Part shown: positions 11,383 to 23,600 of the stretch, one piece after another
Numbering within the stretch: position 1 is the first letter of the stretch
Layout: each line of letters starts with the position of its first letter
Assembly: GCA_950295325.1 (NCBI GenBank)
Contig: OX485804.1
Span: 3,906,001-3,970,000 of the forward strand
Length of the DNA: 64,000 nucleotides
Source of the DNA: Polytrichum commune
Lineage: Eukaryota; Streptophyta; Polytrichopsida; Polytrichales; Polytrichaceae
Direction: 5' to 3'
The notes under the pieces: generated by a model
What the model was told of the DNA's origin: nothing
Database searches by the model: none
Seen by the model: the letters and a program-made list of their open reading frames with translations, nothing else
Translations under genes and position numbers: made by a program

Positions 11383-12679
11383 ATGCGGACAGTTGCGGGG
11401 TTAATCATCCTCGTGGCTATCATGGCGTCCATTGCAGGAGGCGATGCGAATCACGGCCGCGTTGGCATCTACTCTGCCGCTGGTATGTCACTCTGCTGAC
11501 ACATCTTCAGCTCATTCTCACATATTTGGATTTGAGTGCGAGTTGGAGGAATTAGATTGAACTTTGTAGACACTGCACACCGTCTCCGATGATTGTAAAG
11601 CATTGATCTTCTCGAACGGGATTTGTAGATTTCCCAGTTCTGATGGGATGCAACCCTGGTAGCAACGAGTACCTAAAAATAAGGGATCTCGATGTGACAT
11701 GGGGTTTTGGGAATTGGGGACACCAGAAGTGAAGAAAACAATCACCTATGGTCATCGGTTCATTACCCATGCGCTTCACATGAAAGGAAGCGCCACTTGC
11801 AGGTGATCTTGAATCGGCATGTGGAGACATGTGGATAGTTGCTCGTAGCAAGTAGGGAAAATGGCTCCAAAATAAGGTAGTCACCGAGATGGTTGAGAAT
11901 GGAAGACAATCACCAAGTAGGTTAGTCACCGTAACACTTAAGTTAGATACTGGAGAAATGGAAGGTGGTTGTGTGCACACATGTATTATAGCAACCTTCT
12001 TCAAGAGGACTTCTCTTTTGCAGTTGTGAAGTCCATGAGGCCAAAGGAATACTTTACTTCTGTCACAATGTGGATTCCTTCTTTTTTTTCCTTCCCTCTG
12101 CTAAATTTTTTTGGCATGGAACGCACTAGTGCTAATGAATCAAATTTCGACAAGGGGACTCAACAAACAGAACCCTTCTGGAAAACATCTTTTGTATGCT
12201 TATTTACATCAGACTTGGCATTCAAACTTTCTAAGTCAGCACCTGGATAGCATTGCACGTTGTGAATGCCTTGGAAGTACATAATTAATGGTGATGGCAT
12301 TCTTTGTGGTCTGGGGGTGATGATCCATCACTTGTCATTTCAATCCTTAGATCAACATTTGATATTGGACTGATTGTGTTGGATGTAGCCTGTTGTGCAT
12401 AAACCCAGCAATAATGTGTAGCATTAGCAAATTTTAGGTACTATTGATTAATACTATGATGAATGACACTTAAATGACTTGAATGCAGAGGGGCGTTGGC
12501 CAGACCTAGTTGGAAGAGATGCAGAGGAAGCCAAGACACACATCCTCACCGAGAGGCCAAACATTGTCATACACATCGTGCCTGAGAACTCAATGATGAC
12601 CATGGATTACAACATGAACCGAGTACGAATATTTGTCAATAAGGAGCGCATTGTTACCAGATGTCCCACCGTTGGTTAA
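11383..12679 (+). CDS. secreted potato inhibitor I family serine-proteinase inhibitor
   Basis: Two coding exons: 11383-11482 and 12489-12679, with donor G|GTATGT and acceptor ATGCAG|AGG. Together they give 291 nt, 96 residues. Exon 1 encodes a signal peptide (MRTVAGLIILVAIMASIAGG), so the product is expected to be secreted or vacuolar. Exon 2 holds the whole inhibitor domain: WPDLVGRDAEEAK, the helix, VIHIVPENS, the reactive loop MMTMDYNMNRV, the strand RVRIFVN and the ending TRCPTVG. By alignment with eglin c and other I13 inhibitors the P1 residue is Met and P1' is Asp, predicting action on chymotrypsin- or subtilisin-like proteases. The domain has only one cysteine, in the tail where most relatives have Val-Pro, so it lacks the disulphide of some relatives. 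A TTACAG just before the ATG suggests an intron in the 5'UTR. It faces the TL17.4-type gene tail to tail. Confidence 0.9.
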
Positions 12680-13570
12680 GTCATTCAGATACAGCTTCAT
12701 TCTCATATTGGTGTGTTATTCACAAAAAGAAATTGTTGTGATTCTTGTGGTGTTACTCCAATCAATTGGAGTTCAGTGTTTGTAATTTATTTTACGTACA
12801 TTTACTGTATTGGTGTTTGGGGTTTCATTGCTCTATTTGAATAAAGACCTTACAAGGCACAAACCGCTTGTAGGTCAGTTTTGCAACTTCCATATTTTCT
12901 CTTTTGTGAGCTGATATTGCAATTTTACGAGAATCCCTGTCAAGAACCTCCCAACTGAATTGTGTGCATTTGGGTCATTGAATGTTTGGGAGAATCATAG
13001 TGATTCAATTTGGAAGAGTTATTTTCTGGGCAGTCACATTTGGTAGAGTTTGAGGTTTACTCTTGCATCAACAATGCAGGCTGACAAATCCAGGAAACAT
13101 TTTACAACTTACTCTGATGTTAGATGTTTATTTATGTTGTTTACTGATCCATCTCCTACTCACAATGTATAAATTAATATAACCTTTTGAGCGTCACATG
13201 CTGTCTTAGTTGCAAATAAGATGCACCATGTCCCAACTCGTTAAAATCTGAACTTAAATTTGGGGTGATGGGTTGATAGTCAATAATGAGTTTGTTCAAG
13301 TAGGCCCAACTCATATTACACTAGTGCAAGATATCCCTGCATGTGCACTCACCATACTTTTCACATATTAAGCTTTGATAACCATCCATGGCTCTCTTAC
13401 TCCATGAACATATTTTGGTGGGCAGGAGAGGTGCTCAATTTTGGATATTTATACAGAAACGAAGTCAACTGACTTGCATGTCGGAAGACAACAGTGGCTG
13501 GCCGATCAATCTTTGATTTCTAGGAAAAATATCAAAATTGTGAAATATTGTACAGTGTGCACCACTGTGC
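12680..13570. other. convergent intergenic space
   Basis: About 890 bp between the stop codons of two convergent genes; it must hold both 3'UTRs and polyadenylation sites. An AATAAA occurs near 12840 in the sense of the inhibitor gene. Nothing else stands out. Confidence 0.5.
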
Positions 13571-15620
13571 TTACTGTTTACAGGCCAAATCAAGTCTGCT
13601 TTCCTCTGGAAGTGTAGGGTTTCTACACAATTTCTGAATGTCCACATAACCAATCAGGGCATTTTCGAACGAGGCACCCTCCAAATTGGCCCCCTCAAAG
13701 GTCGATCCGGAGAGGACGGTGTTGATAAATTTCACACCCCGCATGTCCGACTTGTCAAACGCAACTCTGTCCACCACAGCGTTTGTGAAGTTCGTCTCTG
13801 CACACACATTTCCATGGCAACACTGTCAGACTTTGAAACATAATTGCAGGCCTGTGGGCCTGTGAACTGGATTGATAATTGCTTGCAAAAGCTAACTTGG
13901 GAAGAAGATGTTGTCTAGACTAGTATGTATGAAGATGTGGAATTATTATTCTTAATAAACTCCCAACATGTGGTATTTTATTACCTTTGAAGCTCGCGCC
14001 AACAGCGTATGCCTTGGACATAACAACGTCTGTTAGGTCAGCCCCATCAAACTTGGCATCCGCCATCAAAGCAGCAGACAAGGTTTTGCCCTTGAGGTTT
14101 GTGAGATCATTGGAGAAATCGCAAGACCGCAGATCAAGAAGTGTGTTGGCAACACCATTTGCCTGACCAATAGTGTTTCCTACAAAGGCTCTCTCGCAGC
14201 GGGCTGGATCATTTGACAATGGTGGCAACCTAACCTGTGTAGGAAATCATGCAGTTGTCAATATTAAAACTTCCTATCTGTCTTCTGAAAATGTTAAAAT
14301 TCTTTCATTGCTCTGTACAGATGGTGGGTCGTGAATCACCAGACGTAGTAAATTCGAGCATCATCGTACCAATATTAAAATATATAAAATTTCCAACTAA
14401 ACTCATTGAATTCAAGTGGTCAGCTTGACCAGAGGGGGACCAGAGTCAACAGGATTTCTTCGATCTCTTCAATCATGCGCGAGGGATAGTCCAGAACAAG
14501 TCTTTACGTCGTCTAATCTTGATGGAAATTTAATGAAGCTTCACATTAAGTAATTCTCATGTCTTGAGCAAATCAGTTCAGAGCAATTCCCAAGCAGTAG
14601 CATTTGTGACATGAAAATGCTCACCTGGTTGTTTTGGGCTGCAAGGGCTGGTGATGAGGTTGCCAGAGAGATGGATAGACAAAGTCCACAGGCAACGTTT
14701 CTCAAAGTCTCCAAGGTGGATGCTGATTCATTCGAGTCCCTAGTTCCCCCTGTGGAACGAATTTTGACCAGATATTCCCGTGATTAGCAAAGAGGTACAC
14801 TCCATTCACATCTGTGTAAAACCATCAATTCCACAGCTTCCTATAATTTTGCAACTCCATGAAATCTATTTGTATACGTTGATGAGCGAAGAGCACTCCA
14901 CCATTCTGTTTAGAGCTGAATTCTTACAGACACAACTTTAGAAGAAAGGAAACAAAATTGAATGTGCAGAACTTTGCACTAGGGCATTCAGGCAACTTCT
15001 TCATAAGCAACATACGAAGAGAATGTAACAACACCCTCTCGAAATCTCAACCACATCGAATTCTCACAAGAGCACTGGACGAGGGGGAAAGAGACGCTCG
15101 ACGAAGACGCTCCATTCTTGGAGCTTTTGCAGCTGTTCAAGCTGTGATGCACAGTCCCGCCCTGGAAACCCAAGATTTTACACATGAATCCTGGCTCTTC
15201 AACATTCATCAACGACAAAAAAACACAACAGCGAAATCTCCAAAGATAACCTTCTTTTATTATCCACCCTGCTTTTAAAAAGTTTAAGCCAAAACCACAC
15301 CAAGGCCCCATAACCTACATTGCCAAATTGCAAATTCCATAACCCAGAATGGCACTGAATCCAATGTGGATAATTTCTGACATGGAGCTCAAAGCACAGG
15401 AAACCCCCCATAGGAAAGAAAACCCATCGGCAGGAATGCTTGGTCCTTGCCATGTGATGTAATTGCAACCTCGATAACCCAGAGTGGAATTGGAGGGATT
15501 TTTTGAGCGAGAAGATGTGAGGTGTGATGAGCAGAGGTGAATTGGTAGGGTAAGAGGAGTGACCGTGAGGAGGTTGTCCTTGGACAGCGTGGAGACGGAG
15601 GCGAGCACGGAGGACGCCAT
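13571..15620 (-). CDS. TL17: thylakoid lumenal 17.4 kDa-type pentapeptide-repeat protein
   Basis: Four exons on the minus strand: about 15620-15470, 14749-14625, 14234-13985 and 13797-13571. These sum to 753 nt, 250 residues, with phases 1, 0 and 1 agreeing at the joins. The first donor could be at 15470 or at 15479; both keep the frame. Exon 1 is a Ser/Thr-rich chloroplast transit peptide (MASSVLASVSTLSK). Exon 2 ends in a hydrophobic lumen-targeting segment closing with ATSSPALA before AQNNQ, an AxA thylakoid cleavage site. Exons 3 and 4 are the mature protein: RLPPLSNDPARCERAFVGNT, then pentapeptide repeats of the A(D/N)LxX type (AKFDGADLTDVV, ANLEGASFENA), then VDIQKLCRN. The match to Arabidopsis thylakoid lumenal 17.4 kDa protein (At5g53490 as I recall it) is close along its whole length. 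The biochemical role of this lumen protein is not established. No internal stops. Confidence 0.9.
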
Positions 15621-15811
15621 AGCTGCGGGTGGAGCTGCAACGGAGAGGAAATCACAGGAGCAGATAACTCAAGCCTGTGGAGAGATCACGAAGAAGAACA
15701 AGAGGAAGATGAAGATAATGTGGCCACGTGGCCGCCACGCTGGCAGAGAGGTGTTGAACGTCCATGTTGGGCTAGATATCTTGCCCTTTGAGCTGGCCTC
15801 CACCAATCTTA

Positions 15812-16220
15812 GGGCCTGTTTACACCAAACGCATTAGGCCATGGCTCCTAAATGACCATGGTACCCCTTTTTTGGATGAGACCATAGAGAAGGCCCATGG
15901 AATAACTTACAGCCCAAAGTCTTTTGCAGGGTATAAACCCTTAACTTAGTGCAAATTTAGGTGTTTGTTGTAAATTTCATTAGGCCTACCTTCAAGAGCC
16001 GTCCTGAAAAATTTCTTGCAATCCCGACCAACAATATTCATACTTGCCATGTGGGATTTCACATAAATTTTTTTATCCATTAAAGATGTTATGGGTTGTG
16101 ATCCAAAACTACCCTCATGTAAACTTGAAATGGGGGCCTGTAATATTGTCAACCAATGAGAATTCAAAGATTCTCAGGAGCCATGACCTAATGGCCTAAT
16201 GGCTTCATGTAAACATGTCC
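15812..16220. mobile_element. Tourist-like MITE
   Basis: Inverted ends GGGCCTGTTTACA on the left and GGACATGTTTACA (complement of the right end), followed inward by shared TTAGGCCATGGCTCCT-like blocks. The flanks are TTA on the left and TTG on the right, consistent with a PIF/Harbinger TWA target duplication with one later change. No coding capacity. It lies just upstream of the TL17.4-type gene and may carry part of its promoter region. Confidence 0.6.
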
Positions 16221-16223
16221 TTG

Positions 16224-18399
16224 CCTAACATGTTGTTTCCTCAATGAAAATGCAGTCAGCTACACTAAATTATAGGATGGATATTATTGATTTTAGCTAA
16301 CGGTGACTCTAAACTCATTTGTATTCAAAATTCCCAATAATTGAGATGAATGAGGGGTAATGTTTTCACTAAACGTCCTTTACCTCGGGAGGATTGATAT
16401 GGGCTGAAATGCAAACTCAAGAAAGTGGAAAATTTGGTGCAGAATGTATGCATTCAACTACCGGGCTTGAGATGGGCAGCAGGTGACTTTGGATAACATA
16501 TTGTTATTGTGCACAAGGCTCAAAATAAATTTGAGTAATTTCAACAGATTCGCCAAACAAATTACTGGCAGGAACAACACAATATTATTTAGGAACAACA
16601 CATATCTCAAAACAACATTGGGAAAAGAAACAGGATGCTAAACACAGAACTTTGTTTTCTAGTACAAATTATCTCCACTGGGACAATCCATGTAATTGTT
16701 AGATTAACTCAAGGGTTAAACGACGTTGTGATTCAATCAAAACCACTTGGTTTGAGGTTGTTGATATTGGGATTGCCAATGCAGAGATATTTCTGAGATA
16801 TGATTTTTTTTTCAGAATATTCTAAATTTGGTGCTGGATATACGGTAGAAAAGGTGTCATTATTGATATATGAACATAGTCATCATCTGGAAGAATTTCA
16901 GAAAGAGCACATGAGTCGGAGACAGTTCACAGCACCGAAGAAACCACACTCTCAAACACCGATTCGACTCTGGAATCTGGATGGGCACACAAACTTTCCA
17001 GTAGGAGGGTCATGATAACATCGTCAAGTCACGTCGAAGCAATTGTTCAAGAAACTTTGCATTTCCTCAAACAAATCCCATAAAATCCCCCCAAATCAAT
17101 CTATTACTGGGTCCATATAGGGGCCATTTTTCATTTTACTTCTTGTAATTTGCCGACTAATTTGGCGGTCAACCTAGAGACTAACTATTTTGATCTACAT
17201 GTGCATCGTGTGAAGGTGGATTTAATTCTCCACCAGCGACAAACATGATTTGTCCGACAAACTAGATCCTACTCGAATCGTCAGAATCTTGCGGATCATT
17301 CTGTCCACTTCAGTATCAGAATCAAAATATTTTTTACAGTGGTAAGTTCGATCGTTAGACTTTTGTGAAAGGTTGATCCTTTTAGTGAGTTTGTTGCAAC
17401 CACACGTTTGCAGCTCATCAGACAGATGGGCAGAAATCTCATATGGAGTTTTACTTCTCATACGGTGTGTTCAAATGATCAAAAGCACATTTGAACGAAG
17501 TGCTTAGTTGAATGTGACCATGCAATAATTTGATTACTTGCAATTGAGGATTGTCAACCACAAATCTTAAATCTCAGTTAGTATGATTTCCAGCCATTAG
17601 GGTTGACAGGTACATCAGTCGCGAACCCTCTCCAAACCCCAATATTAGTTGCTTTCAGATCATTGAGACTGTTGCACGGAACCCACACCAGAAAAGATAT
17701 TGGTAAATAGAAAAGAAGAGGAAGATGAAAAAGATGGTGATACAAATAGGAAGAGATCCTTTCAGTTCCGTCGACTAAAGAGACTTGTTAGTATTGTGAA
17801 AGTTTAGGCCCTTCAGACCTCACCCGACTTTACACGAGAAGTCATTAACGAGATGATGGTCTTCCTCTCACCTCATGACCTCCAAGCCTCAATTAATATA
17901 TTATTACAAGAACAGAATATATTAACACGTGGTATGCCTCTGGACACTTCATGTTAAACACGGAGCTAGACACCACTCTCGTGGTTGTTCAATATCTTGT
18001 CTAACGAGGAAGATCACACGTTCTTTTGAAGTGCATAAGAATAAAGCCACCTAAGTCCTTTGGTGCTTGAGTTACCTTAGTCTCTTTGTATTCCAACACA
18101 ATATGCGTAACTATATATACTCAGTGGAATTAGCAGCTCTAAGATGAAATCCCCATATCAATGACAGATTGTCCCCAAAATTGGGGTCTCTCAGATGACC
18201 GAGTTGGGACTGCCTTTAGAAATTGGCATGAAGAGACCCCAATTTGAATTAAGGGGATCTACATCTCTGCGGACCGACGTTAGTCCGCAAGTTAGAGAGC
18301 GATAGATGCTAATGGAGATTACTGTGGACTGCCGGTGACTAGAGAGCAAGAAAGTAAATGTTGCAATTTTGATGTGGATGATAATGCAAAATCTTGAGT
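16224..18399. other. intergenic, no gene recognised
   Basis: No coding frame is supported. Toward the right, phrases such as GGACCGA and AGTCCGCAA begin to appear that belong to the degenerate array that follows. Confidence 0.45.
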
Positions 18400-20160
18400 G
18401 TCAATCATCAGGTTCGGAAATAGGGCGGATATAGCAGGTATTCATGGAGTTATAATATCAAGTTAAGGGTATAATCAAAGTCCTTGTCTGAAAAGTTACA
18501 TACGATGAGTCTTGCGTAGGAGATTTCGACACACACATTAGCCATACAACTCCGGGAGCATCAATGATCACCAGGTTCAATATCAGATGAGGACCGATGC
18601 ATGGGTTGGGTGATCATTGATGACCCTGGAGTTGTATGGTTATTGTACTGAATGGTGTCTGAAAATATATCATGTCGATCACAGGTCCGGTGAATATTGA
18701 TGTTCATGGAGGTATAAAGCTATGGTTGGTGTCTGGAAATTGCGGAAGGATGTGGAGGGATGGGGGCGAGATCCGGACTCAATCTTCCTGAGGGCCGATA
18801 TTAGGCTGCAGGGCTTAGGCAGGTCCGGTGATCTGTGATGGTCATGGAGTTTTGAGGGTATTGTCTAATCAAGTAGCAGGGTGATATGGGCATTGATGTG
18901 GAGATAATTGATTAATTGTGGTCTGGCATTGACCCACGCTCAGATTTTATGGCTTGCCAAACCAGACTCGTGTAACAATTCATAATTCATCAAATTGCAT
19001 TGCAGATTCAGAGCCCTCGTGGTATCTAGTTTACTGAAATTCGTGTGGTCTGTGCTTTGCAAGCAGCATAGTGTTTAGTGTTACCTAGTATTGTTCAATT
19101 GCAATTTGCGTGTCATTCAAGACACAGAAGTTTTGGGGGAATCTTTGGCACAACCATGTGAGGACCGAGGTTAGGGCCGAGGCCTGGTGACCATTGATGC
19201 TCATGAAGTTTTTATGGCCATTTACGAGTCGGTGTCTATACTCAATGACGTGTTAGGGTGGTGGACGAGATTGTGGGAGACTCGAGACCGGAGTCGTGAA
19301 TTCGTAATTCATCAAACATGGCCATTTGTGTGGTTCTGTGCCTTGCAAGTACCATAGCGTTCGGTGTTACCCAAGTTAGTAGTCTTCAGCTGCGAGCCAT
19401 TCAAGATACAGAGGTATTGGAGGAGCCTTCTACACATCGACGTGAAAGCCGATGTTAGAGCAGGTCCGATGACCATCGATGCTCATTGAGTTTGATGGCC
19501 AACAATGTCGGTGCCTCAAATCAATCAATCATGTGGCAGGGCGTTGGAAGGAGACTGTGGGAGGCTCGAGAGAACGGGAGTTGGGCCTTCGGTTGCGTGG
19601 TCTGTTATCTTTGGCTTGCCAAATCAGACTTTAACAATTCGATTCCATCAAACATGGCCGTTTGTGTGGTTCTGTGCCTTTGCAAGCACCACAGCATTTT
19701 GTGTTAACTAGTGATCTTCATTTAAGATGCAGAGGTTTTCGGAGGGTCGTCAGCCCACCCACGTGAAGGCCAATGTTAGGCAGGTCCAGTGACCATTGAT
19801 GCTTATGGAGTTTGATAATCAACGACGATGTCGGTGCCTCGATTCAATCATATTGTGCCAGGATGTTGGGAGGAGAATCGAGATTGTGCCAAGAGGGTCA
19901 AGACCCGGAGTAGTCGATTACATAGTTGAGCGTGAAAGCAGATCATTAGTATTCAGCTGCGAGGCATTCAAGATACAGAAGTTTTCAGGGAATCTTCGGC
20001 ACACCTACGTGAGGACCGATGTTAGGCAGGTCCAGCAACCATTGATGCTCATGGATTTTGATGGCCAACAATGTCTGTGCCTCGATTCAAACACATTTGT
20101 GGCAGGATGTTGGGAGGAGAATCGAGATTGTGCCAGGAGGCTCGAAAACCGAATATGTCG
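18400..20160 (+). repeat. degenerate tandem array upstream of the fusion gene
   Basis: At least seven diverged units share a phrase like AGGTCCRGTGACCATTGATG, seen near 18691, 18829, 19189, 19471, 19791 and 20037, with two more degenerate ones before. In the last units it is followed by ATGTCGGTGCCTCGATTCAA and GGATGTTGGGAGGAGAATCG. Other unit parts share ATTCAAGATACAGAAGTTTT and GAGGACCGATGTTAGG. Spacing of the best-preserved units is about 246-320 bp. The array stops about 20 bp before the TATA box of the fusion gene. A stray unit piece occurs in an intron near 24710-24780. Units become more alike toward the right. It could be a promoter-proximal satellite or the remains of an old amplified element. 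Confidence 0.6.
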
Positions 20161-20178
20161 ACTACGTAAGGTTAGGTG

Positions 20179-20185
20179 TATAAAA
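20179..20185 (+). promoter_or_regulatory. TATA box of the fusion gene
   Basis: TATAAAA in a GC-rich setting (GTGTATAAAAGCGCGG), which would place transcription start near 20210. This is about 400 bp upstream of the chosen start codon and directly after the tandem array. Confidence 0.6.
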
Positions 20186-20312
20186 GCGCGGAAGCAGGGC
20201 CTTGCTGTTTTCTCGGTCGTCGGTGGTGGTTCTCGCACGAGGCCCCCACGTTCTGGGAGCCCTAGCTTTTGGGCCTTCTTTTAGGCCGACTAAGGGAGAG
20301 CCTGGCAAGAAA

Positions 20313-20510
20313 ATGGCGGCCTCGTGGGGCCAACCACACCCAGCCACGTCGTTCCACCGGGATCCCTCCCCTCCCTGTCTGTCTTTCTACTCCGCGCCAA
20401 TTTCCCTTCTTCCCATGGCTCCCCGTTCTTCCCATCACAGCCCACCAACCAACCACAACCACAACAACAACAACAACAACATCAGGCCAAGACCGGGACT
20501 CATGCGTTAG
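20313..20510 (+). other. possible upstream ORF in the leader of the fusion gene
   Basis: An ATG in good context (AAAATGGCGG) opens a 65-codon frame ending at 20510, before the main start codon. It includes a His/Asn repeat (from CAC/AAC codons near 20451-20480). If the leader is not spliced here, this uORF would lower translation of the main frame. It could instead be removed with an intron ending at TTGCAG (20594). Confidence 0.3.
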
Positions 20511-20609
20511 GGGCCATCGTCATCAGCACTGCTGTGGCTGCCTTGCGGACAGCCTCCGCATGCAGCATCAGCAGCCACAATATCATTGTTGCAGATTAAG
20601 ATTACATCC

Positions 20610-23600
20610 ATGGAGGCATCATCCGCAGCGGCCTCCGAGGCCGTCCCTGACAATGTAAGGCCCCGTGGTCGATCTTGGTCCCATCTGTTGTCAATTATGG
20701 TTCCTTTTGGAGGTGGGTTTGGCGGAAAGGCTAATCGGTGTCTGAGGTTCGTGGGAGGTTGGCATTGGGGTGATCGGACTGCAATGCAATGCAATGCAAT
20801 GTAACGCAATGCGCAGCAGGGTGGAGCTCAGGGAGAGGTTTCTGTGGGGAAAGAGGGAGAACAATAGGTCGGGTCGGGTTGGGTTGAGTGAGTGGGGCAA
20901 GAATTTGGGATGTGAATATATATATAGCTTGAGGTTTTTTGTGTGAAGGCCATGGGGAGGTTTAAAGTTCTGATCGGATAGTGCCCGAGGTTGAGCTCCT
21001 CGATAATTATTAACATTTTAGAGAACTACAAATTCTGTTGGTTCAAGCTGGTTATTTTGTAGCTGTCAGTTACGTAGTTTTTATTGTGAGGAAAGAATGA
21101 AAGGAGGAGAGAAGCAAAGTAAGAGAGCAAGGCATTGGGTTGTGAGGTTGAGTGAGGCCGGGGTGTATGTAATTAGGTTGAGATCGGACATCCAGCTGTT
21201 ATTGAGATGCAAGCGGTCGCAGTCAGGTGGAAATCGACAGAGAGAGCGAGAGAGAACGCCCAAACCACTTTTCCCCCGGTGCTGCAATTACCGTAAGGTT
21301 GGGGGTTTCGGTGCGATTAAAATTACTGGGTTCGCATTACGTAGAGGACGTGGAGGTTAAAAGAATTGCATAAAGATGGCTTAGGTTATTCCTTCAGCTG
21401 AAGCCGAGGAGGGGGAGAGGGAGTGAAGCAAACATATATGGAGGATTTTTTTCACCAGGGTGATCTTGATTTTATATCAGAAAGCTATTACACTCTTTTT
21501 GGTAGTTGAGACCGAGACCGGATCTTCATTGAAGAAGCAGAAGAGGAGATGATGGCTGAATCTCTTTCTGTAAGGGTTTGATTCGAAATGTAGCTCTTTA
21601 AATGAGCCTCTGTATTGAGTTCTTGGTTTCAAGTTCCAAGAAAACCCGCTTCTGTGTTCTGGGCTTGACAAAAAAGAAGTTGTTGATGTTGAGGTTTACT
21701 CACGTTTTGTTCTCTTGTGGATTTCAGGAAAATGGGGACGCTAATGGGGACACTTGTATGGGCACCAGCTTGGCAGGTAGGTAACGTTTTGCATGTCATT
21801 TGTCCTATGGTCCAGATATTTTAATGCATTGCTACTCTGTCAAGAGCAAGGTTGGAGAGGACATCTCGTAAAAATAAGATGATAACAATGGGCGGGAAAA
21901 TGTTCGCTAATTATCTGAAGATCAGAGAACACTACATCGACAATAAGTGGAATTATTAGGAGTTGAAGGCATTTCTCTTTTCTCCTCCTTTTCTTCCAGT
22001 ATTTTAGTCTTCTCAGTGAGCTTAGTTGCTGCCAAATTTTCAAATATCAATACTGACTGGAATTAGCGAAGCCCTCCATGCCGTTGACTGAAATGTCATA
22101 AAATTGTGTAAACAACAAACAAGTGCGAGTTTATTCCTCACTAAATCATTCCAACGTGGAAACCTTTAGATTATGAACTTCTCAGTTATTCCCAGCAATG
22201 CATTTGGGAAGAAATAAATTAGCCGGACCTTAAAGAGGGCATCCGCAAATCAGAAATTATGAACATTGTTCAGCTGATATTTCACTGGTGCTTATTACTC
22301 TGGTTTGCTAATGCGATGATGATGTCTGCCAGCTTATCAATCAGCCACATCACCATGAGCTAAAGTATTGCAAAAGTTGAATAGCAAGATCTGACAAATG
22401 TCTTGGAGCCAACTGGCCAGGGGAAACCTTAATGAGAAGTTAGACTTTGAGTTTTAGTAAGAGCCTCAGTACAGACCTATTTCAATGCAATCTTAGGAGG
22501 TGAGATCTGTCTGTCATATAAGTGTGTATTTCCAAAATCCATATGCCGGTTTTGTACATGTAGTCTTAGTTTCAATGCTGGGTGCTCTTATGGCCTAGTG
22601 ATTTAAGAAGCTGAATTGATTTTGCAGAGGTATTTGTATCTCTGAAGTTGTAATGTACAAGGGTAGATTTATAGTATTTTGCAAGTGCGCAAGAAACCCA
22701 GAAGTGAAGTTGTCATTTTTTTTTGTTTCTAATCTATATGTGATGGAGAGGTCAGGGCGTGTCAACTAGGCAAAAATTTGTACGATTTGGTTTACCATTG
22801 ATGGTGGAACAAGAGACATTGATTCAGACACAAATTTTACACAGGACACCAACCTGTTGGTCCTCTCTGCTTTAGGAAGAAAAGAAGAATGGATTAGGGA
22901 AGAAAGATATCGACGTGTGCAGTATAAAGAAAGTAAATAATAGTAACTAAATCTTAGAGACGTCACTACACTCAAATCTCTTCCATGTCAAGATGCACAT
23001 GCACATCTGTTTTTGCTTCCCAGAACTTGCAGATTTGTATGCACATGCACTAGTATCTATCCACCTCAATACATATGGCAAGACCTGAAATGTAAATGAA
23101 CAGAAAGATCAAATTATATTGAAATGCATACTCGGTGCAGTTCCTGGTTGTAAGGTATGGAAGGATAAAAAAGTTGGAACATGGAGTCAAGGTGTGTATC
23201 AGAGTTCTTATTTGGATATCGTCAATAATTTTGAATAGATCTTTGTGATAATCATTGGTTCAATGGGACTTGTAGCTGTGAAACCATTTAATCAAATAGA
23301 AATTGATTGAGGATTCTACTCTGATGGTCACAGGAGTGAAGAGAGAGTATGCAGACGTTGATAACAATGATGAGGAGTCCAATCCTACAAAAAAGGTCTA
23401 CTTCTCTCCCCAGATTATTGCGACACCGTGTTGGAACCTTTTTGTGTGTAATGTTTCTATGTGGGTGTGTGGGTTACACCTTTTAATCATGTACTTTTAA
23501 GAAACCTCATAATGAGCATCACTTTGAGTGTGATCAGAAGCACTTTTGTGCAATGTGAGTCTTCATATCTCAATCTCACAGTTAGATAATATCTATACAT

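Noticed and set aside
20202-20900. several GC-rich frames around the fusion gene start
   Set aside because: Mutually overlapping shadows in the leader and first intron. Only the ATG at 20610 continues through splice sites into the WTAP-like exons.
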